Assembly: GCF_001571325.1 (NCBI RefSeq)
Contig: NZ_BCTO01000007.1
Span: 1-64,000 of the forward strand
Length of the DNA: 64,000 bases
Reading direction: 5' to 3'
DNA from: Delftia tsuruhatensis NBRC 16741
GTDB lineage: Bacteria > Pseudomonadota > Gammaproteobacteria > Burkholderiales > Burkholderiaceae_C
Under the pieces are notes generated by a model that saw nothing but the letters and a program-made list of their open reading frames with translations, searched no databases and was not told where the DNA came from. The first letter of the stretch is position 1, and each line of letters begins with the position of its first letter. The position numbers and the translations under genes were made by a program. Below are positions 61,112 to 64,000 of this stretch, in pieces.

Positions 61112-62473
61112 TCAAAGGGGGGCCAGTACGCGCTGGGCGATGCCGGTGTCGATGCGCAGGTCCAGGAAATCGGCGTGGCCCAGGATGCGTTCGATGAAGG
61201 GGATGTTGGTCTTCACGCCCTCGATGCGGGTCTGCGCCAGTGCCTGGCGCAGCCGTGCGATGGCCTGGGCGCGGTCGCTGCCATGGGCCACGAGCTTGGC
61301 GACCATGGGGTCGTAGAAGGGCGTGACGCTGCAGCCCTGGGCATAGCCGGTCTCCACGCGCAGGCCTTCGCCCTGGGGCATCTCGAAGCGGTCCAGGCGC
61401 CCTGGCGAGGGCAGGAAGCGCACGGGGTCTTCGGCATAGATGCGCGCCTCGATGGCATGGCCGCTGGCCACGGGTTCGGCGGGCAGCACGTCGCCCATGC
61501 GCTCGCCGGCGGCCAGGCGGATCTGGGCCTCGACGATGTCGATGCCCGTGATCTCCTCGGTCACCGCATGCTCGACCTGCAGCCGCGTGTTCATCTCCAG
61601 GAAGACAAAGCCGTGCTGCGGCGTGTAGAGCATCTCCACGGTGCCGATCACGTCATAGCCCGTGCGCGCCAGCAGGCCGGCCAGCAGTTGCCGCATGTCG
61701 GCCAGGGCCTGCGCGGGAATGCCTGCGGGGCGGGCCTCTTCCACCACCTTCTGGTGGCGGCGCTGCACCGAGCAGTCGCGCTCGAACAGCACGCGCACCT
61801 CGCCATGGCGGTCGGCCAGCACCTGGAACTCGATGTGGCGCGGCGCCTCGATCAGCTTTTCCAGGTACAGCTCGGCCGTGCCGAAGTACTTGGCGGCCAT
61901 GCCGCTGGCCTTGGACCAGGCGGCCTCCAGCTGCGGTGCATCGTGCGCGGGCAGCATGCCGATGCCGCCGCCCCCGCCTGCGGGCTTGACCAGCACGGGA
62001 AAGCCGATGCGCGCCGCCTCCGCCTGCGCCTCCTGCACGCTGTGCAGCACGGCCGAGCTGGCCGCCTGCGGCATGCCCTGGGCGGCCATGAAGGCCCGCG
62101 CCTGGGTCTTGTGGCCCAGCGTGCGTATCCAGTGCGGCGAGGGGCCGATGAAGCACAGGCCCTGGCGCTGCACGGCCTCGGCGAAGTCCGCGTTCTCGGA
62201 GAGAAAGCCGTAGCCCGGGTGCACGGCATCGGCGCCGGTCTCGCGCGCCACCTGCAGCAGCCGCGCCTGGTCCAGATAGCTTTGCGCGGCGGGCGCAGGG
62301 CCTATGCACACGGCCTGGTCGGCCGCGCGCACATAGGGCAGGCTGGCATCGGCCTCGGAGTACACGGCCACGGATTCAAGGCCCATGCGCCGCAGCGTGC
62401 GGATCACGCGCGCGGCCACGGCGCCCCGGTTAGCGACCAGCACGCGGCGGATGGGGTGCGGGGCGCCGCTCAT
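61112..62473 (-). CDS. biotin carboxylase subunit (AccC/PccA-type)
   Basis: A 453-aa ATP-grasp enzyme that carboxylates biotin on the carrier protein. It begins RRVLVANRGAVAARVIRTLR, with DAVHPGYGFLSENADFAEAV near residue 85, the glycine-rich ATP loop VLVKPAGGGGGIGM near 160, RDCSVQRRHQKVVEEARPAG near 230 and FLEMNTRLQVEHAVTEEITG near 285 (metal and catalytic residues), and the C-terminal SGHAIEARIYAEDPVRFLPS. Complete for a stand-alone biotin carboxylase. It overlaps the acyl-CoA synthetase gene by 4 bp. No carboxyltransferase gene is in this window, so the acceptor acyl-CoA is unknown. Confidence 0.9.
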   Translation of the reverse strand: MSGAPHPIRRVLVANRGAVAARVIRTLRRMGLESVAVYSEADASLPYVRAADQAVCIGPAPAAQSYLDQARLLQVARETGADAVHPGYGFLSENADFAEAVQRQGLCFIGPSPHWIRTLGHKTQARAFMAAQGMPQAASSAVLHSVQEAQAEAARIGFPVLVKPAGGGGGIGMLPAHDAPQLEAAWSKASGMAAKYFGTAELYLEKLIEAPRHIEFQVLADRHGEVRVLFERDCSVQRRHQKVVEEARPAGIPAQALADMRQLLAGLLARTGYDVIGTVEMLYTPQHGFVFLEMNTRLQVEHAVTEEITGIDIVEAQIRLAAGERMGDVLPAEPVASGHAIEARIYAEDPVRFLPSPGRLDRFEMPQGEGLRVETGYAQGCSVTPFYDPMVAKLVAHGSDRAQAIARLRQALAQTRIEGVKTNIPFIERILGHADFLDLRIDTGIAQRVLAPL

Positions 62474-64000
62474 GCCGCCTCCGAGGACGCCGCTGGCGTG
62501 GCGGCCACGGCCACCACCGCATCGACGATCACCGGCGCCTGCGCGCCGCGCGCCACGAGCACGGGATTGGCGTCGACCGACTGCACGCGCCCGCCCTGGG
62601 CCAGCATCCAGTCGCCCAGCCGCACCATCATGGCGGCCACGGCATCCAGCTCCACGGCCGGCATGCCGCGCACGGCCGCAAAGGCCGGGGCGATGGACAG
62701 GCGCGCAAGGGCATCCAGCGCCTGCCGCGCACTGAAGGGGGCGACAAGGAACTGCACGTCCCTGAGCGCCTCCACCAGCACGCCGCCCTGGCCGACCATG
62801 ACCACCACGCCGAATTCGGCATCCACATGGGCACCCAGCGCCAGCTCGAAGTCGGCCCTGTGCTGGGCTCCCAGCAGCAGGCCACCATCGGCCGCGCCCA
62901 GGCGGGCCAGCGTGGCGGCGAAGTCGCCAAAGGCCTGCAGCGCCTGCTCCGCCTCGCGGATGTTGAGCCGCACCAGGCCATGCTCGGACTTGTGCGAGAG
63001 ATCGGCGGACACGCCCTTGGCCACCAGGGGCCGTGGCAGGGACTCGATGGCGGCGCGCACCTCGTCCTCGCTCCTGCAGACCAGATGGCGCATCACCGGC
63101 AGGCCGGCGCGGGCGAGTTCGGACAGGCTGGAGGGCTCGTCAAGCGTGAGGGAGCGGGAGGCCGCCACCGGCACCGATGCCTCGGCAGACGGCGCCTGTG
63201 CCTGCCTGCCACCGGCCTGCTCGGCCAGCAGCGCCAGGCCGCGCATGGCGGCGCGTTCGCTCCAGAAGGTGGGCACGCCCTGGTCCTGGAAGGCCTGGGC
63301 CACCCAGTCCTGGTTGATGCTGACCGCAATGGGCACGCCGGTGTCGCGCGCAAAGCGGCTGGCCTGGCCCGCGAAGTCGGCAAAGTCATAGCCCTCGCCA
63401 CCGATAGGGAAGCCCACGTGAACGAGGTCCGCCGCACCGCTGCCCGACAAGGCCCGCAGCGTGTCGCCAAAGGTCTGCGGCCTGCCCAGCAGGGCCGTGG
63501 TCATGTCGATGGGATTGCGCGCCGTGACATAGGACGGCAGGGCCTGGGACAGGCTGTCCAGCGTGGCAGCATCGAACGGCTCCAGGGCCAGGCCGTATTC
63601 CTCGGCCGCGTCGGCCGACAGCACGCAGGTGGCGCCCGAATTGCTGATGCTGACCACGCGGCGACCGCGCGGCGCAGGCTGGGACAGGAACAGCGGCGCG
63701 TAGTCGATCAGCTCGCGGAAGTCGGCCAGGCGCGGTATGCCGTGCTGGCGCAGGAAGGCATCGGCCAGCGCGTCCTCGGCCGCCAGCGCGCCCGTGTGCG
63801 AGCTGGCCGTGGCCTGGCCTGCGCGCGTGCGGCCGGCCTTCACGGCCAGGATGGTGACGCCGCGCGCATGCGCCAGGCGCGCGGCCTCGGCCAGCCAGGC
63901 GCTTTGCCTGAGCGTCTCGATGTAGAGCACGACCAGGCGGATGCCTTCATCCTCGACCACGGCGCGCACGGCCTCGGCGGCGCAGACATCGGCCTCGTTG
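62470..64000 (-). CDS. NDP-forming acyl-CoA synthetase, partial (5' end beyond the window)
   Basis: At least 509 codons are present and the frame is still open at the window edge, so the N-terminal CoA-binding domain is mainly missing. The visible part holds the succinyl-CoA-ligase-like domain (AVKAGRTRAGQATASSHTGA, with the catalytic-type His in SSHTGAL; VVSISNSGATCVLSADAAEE) and an ATP-grasp domain (ELARAGLPVMRHLVCRSEDE; LPRPLVAKGVSADLSHKSEH; DAEFGVVVMVGQGGVLVEAL; VDANPVLV). It makes or consumes acyl-CoA with ATP or ADP turnover. It is the upstream partner of the biotin carboxylase gene with a 4-bp overlap, so it probably activates the acid that is then carboxylated. Confidence 0.85.
   Translation of the reverse strand, partial: NEADVCAAEAVRAVVEDEGIRLVVLYIETLRQSAWLAEAARLAHARGVTILAVKAGRTRAGQATASSHTGALAAEDALADAFLRQHGIPRLADFRELIDYAPLFLSQPAPRGRRVVSISNSGATCVLSADAAEEYGLALEPFDAATLDSLSQALPSYVTARNPIDMTTALLGRPQTFGDTLRALSGSGAADLVHVGFPIGGEGYDFADFAGQASRFARDTGVPIAVSINQDWVAQAFQDQGVPTFWSERAAMRGLALLAEQAGGRQAQAPSAEASVPVAASRSLTLDEPSSLSELARAGLPVMRHLVCRSEDEVRAAIESLPRPLVAKGVSADLSHKSEHGLVRLNIREAEQALQAFGDFAATLARLGAADGGLLLGAQHRADFELALGAHVDAEFGVVVMVGQGGVLVEALRDVQFLVAPFSARQALDALARLSIAPAFAAVRGMPAVELDAVAAMMVRLGDWMLAQGGRVQSVDANPVLVARGAQAPVIVDAVVAVAATPAASSEAA

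Overview
The window is a high-GC, densely coded bacterial chromosome segment. The gene families (DUF3567, DUF4148, a Bug/TctC receptor, narK1-narK2-narGHJI with narXL, czcICBA with czcRS) and the REP-type repeats point to a betaproteobacterium of the Comamonadaceae, possibly Delftia or a close relative. That assignment is inferred from gene content and style; no rRNA or other marker gene is present. I see no tRNA, rRNA or CRISPR array.

Layout, left to right. Positions 1-5785 hold a Bug-type solute receptor, a TraB/GumN lipoprotein-like hydrolase and a fumarylacetoacetate hydrolase (FAH) gene on the minus strand. These are divergent from an IclR regulator, which is followed by a proline-rich DUF3108 protein and a DUF3567 protein. 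Positions 6024-12827 are a tight plus-strand glycerol/polyol operon: MFS transporter, FGGY kinase, GlpD-type dehydrogenase, an FAD oxidase resembling alkyl-DHAP synthase, and a GlpP-type antiterminator. The leader of this operon contains clean hairpins. Positions 12836-16516 carry an AbrB-type membrane protein, a hemerythrin-domain protein and a two-gene ATPase/TOPRIM-like module that looks like a phage-defence system.

Positions 16619-31897 form an anaerobic-respiration block on the minus strand, transcribed in the order narK1, narK2, narG, narH, narJ, narI, a parvulin-type isomerase, carbonic anhydrase and nrdJ. Three intrusions stand out. nrdJ carries a complete LAGLIDADG intein exactly at the catalytic cysteine. 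The carbonic anhydrase gene is broken by a 266-bp element with 25-bp terminal inverted repeats. narG carries an in-frame 75-bp REP-like insertion coding for 25 extra residues. The nitrate sensor/regulator pair narXL lies at 37490-40112, separated from narK1 by a Fur-box-controlled siderophore-uptake cassette (AraC regulator, TonB receptor, methyltransferase, MFS importer).

Positions 40249-51071 hold mostly independent genes: a ChaN lipoprotein, an EAL/GGDEF protein, purU, a LysR regulator, a GlcD-like oxidase, a lipoprotein divergent from a small HTH protein, a DUF4148 protein, and an NCS1 permease coupled to a nitrilase-family hydrolase. Positions 51274-59970 are a heavy-metal efflux locus: czcI-czcC-czcB-czcA on the minus strand and czcR-czcS on the plus strand, with a perfect CusR-type palindrome between them. 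The right end (60442-64000) is a minus-strand operon of an NDP-forming acyl-CoA synthetase (cut by the window edge), biotin carboxylase, a biotin carrier protein and a PaaI-like thioesterase, with no carboxyltransferase in view.
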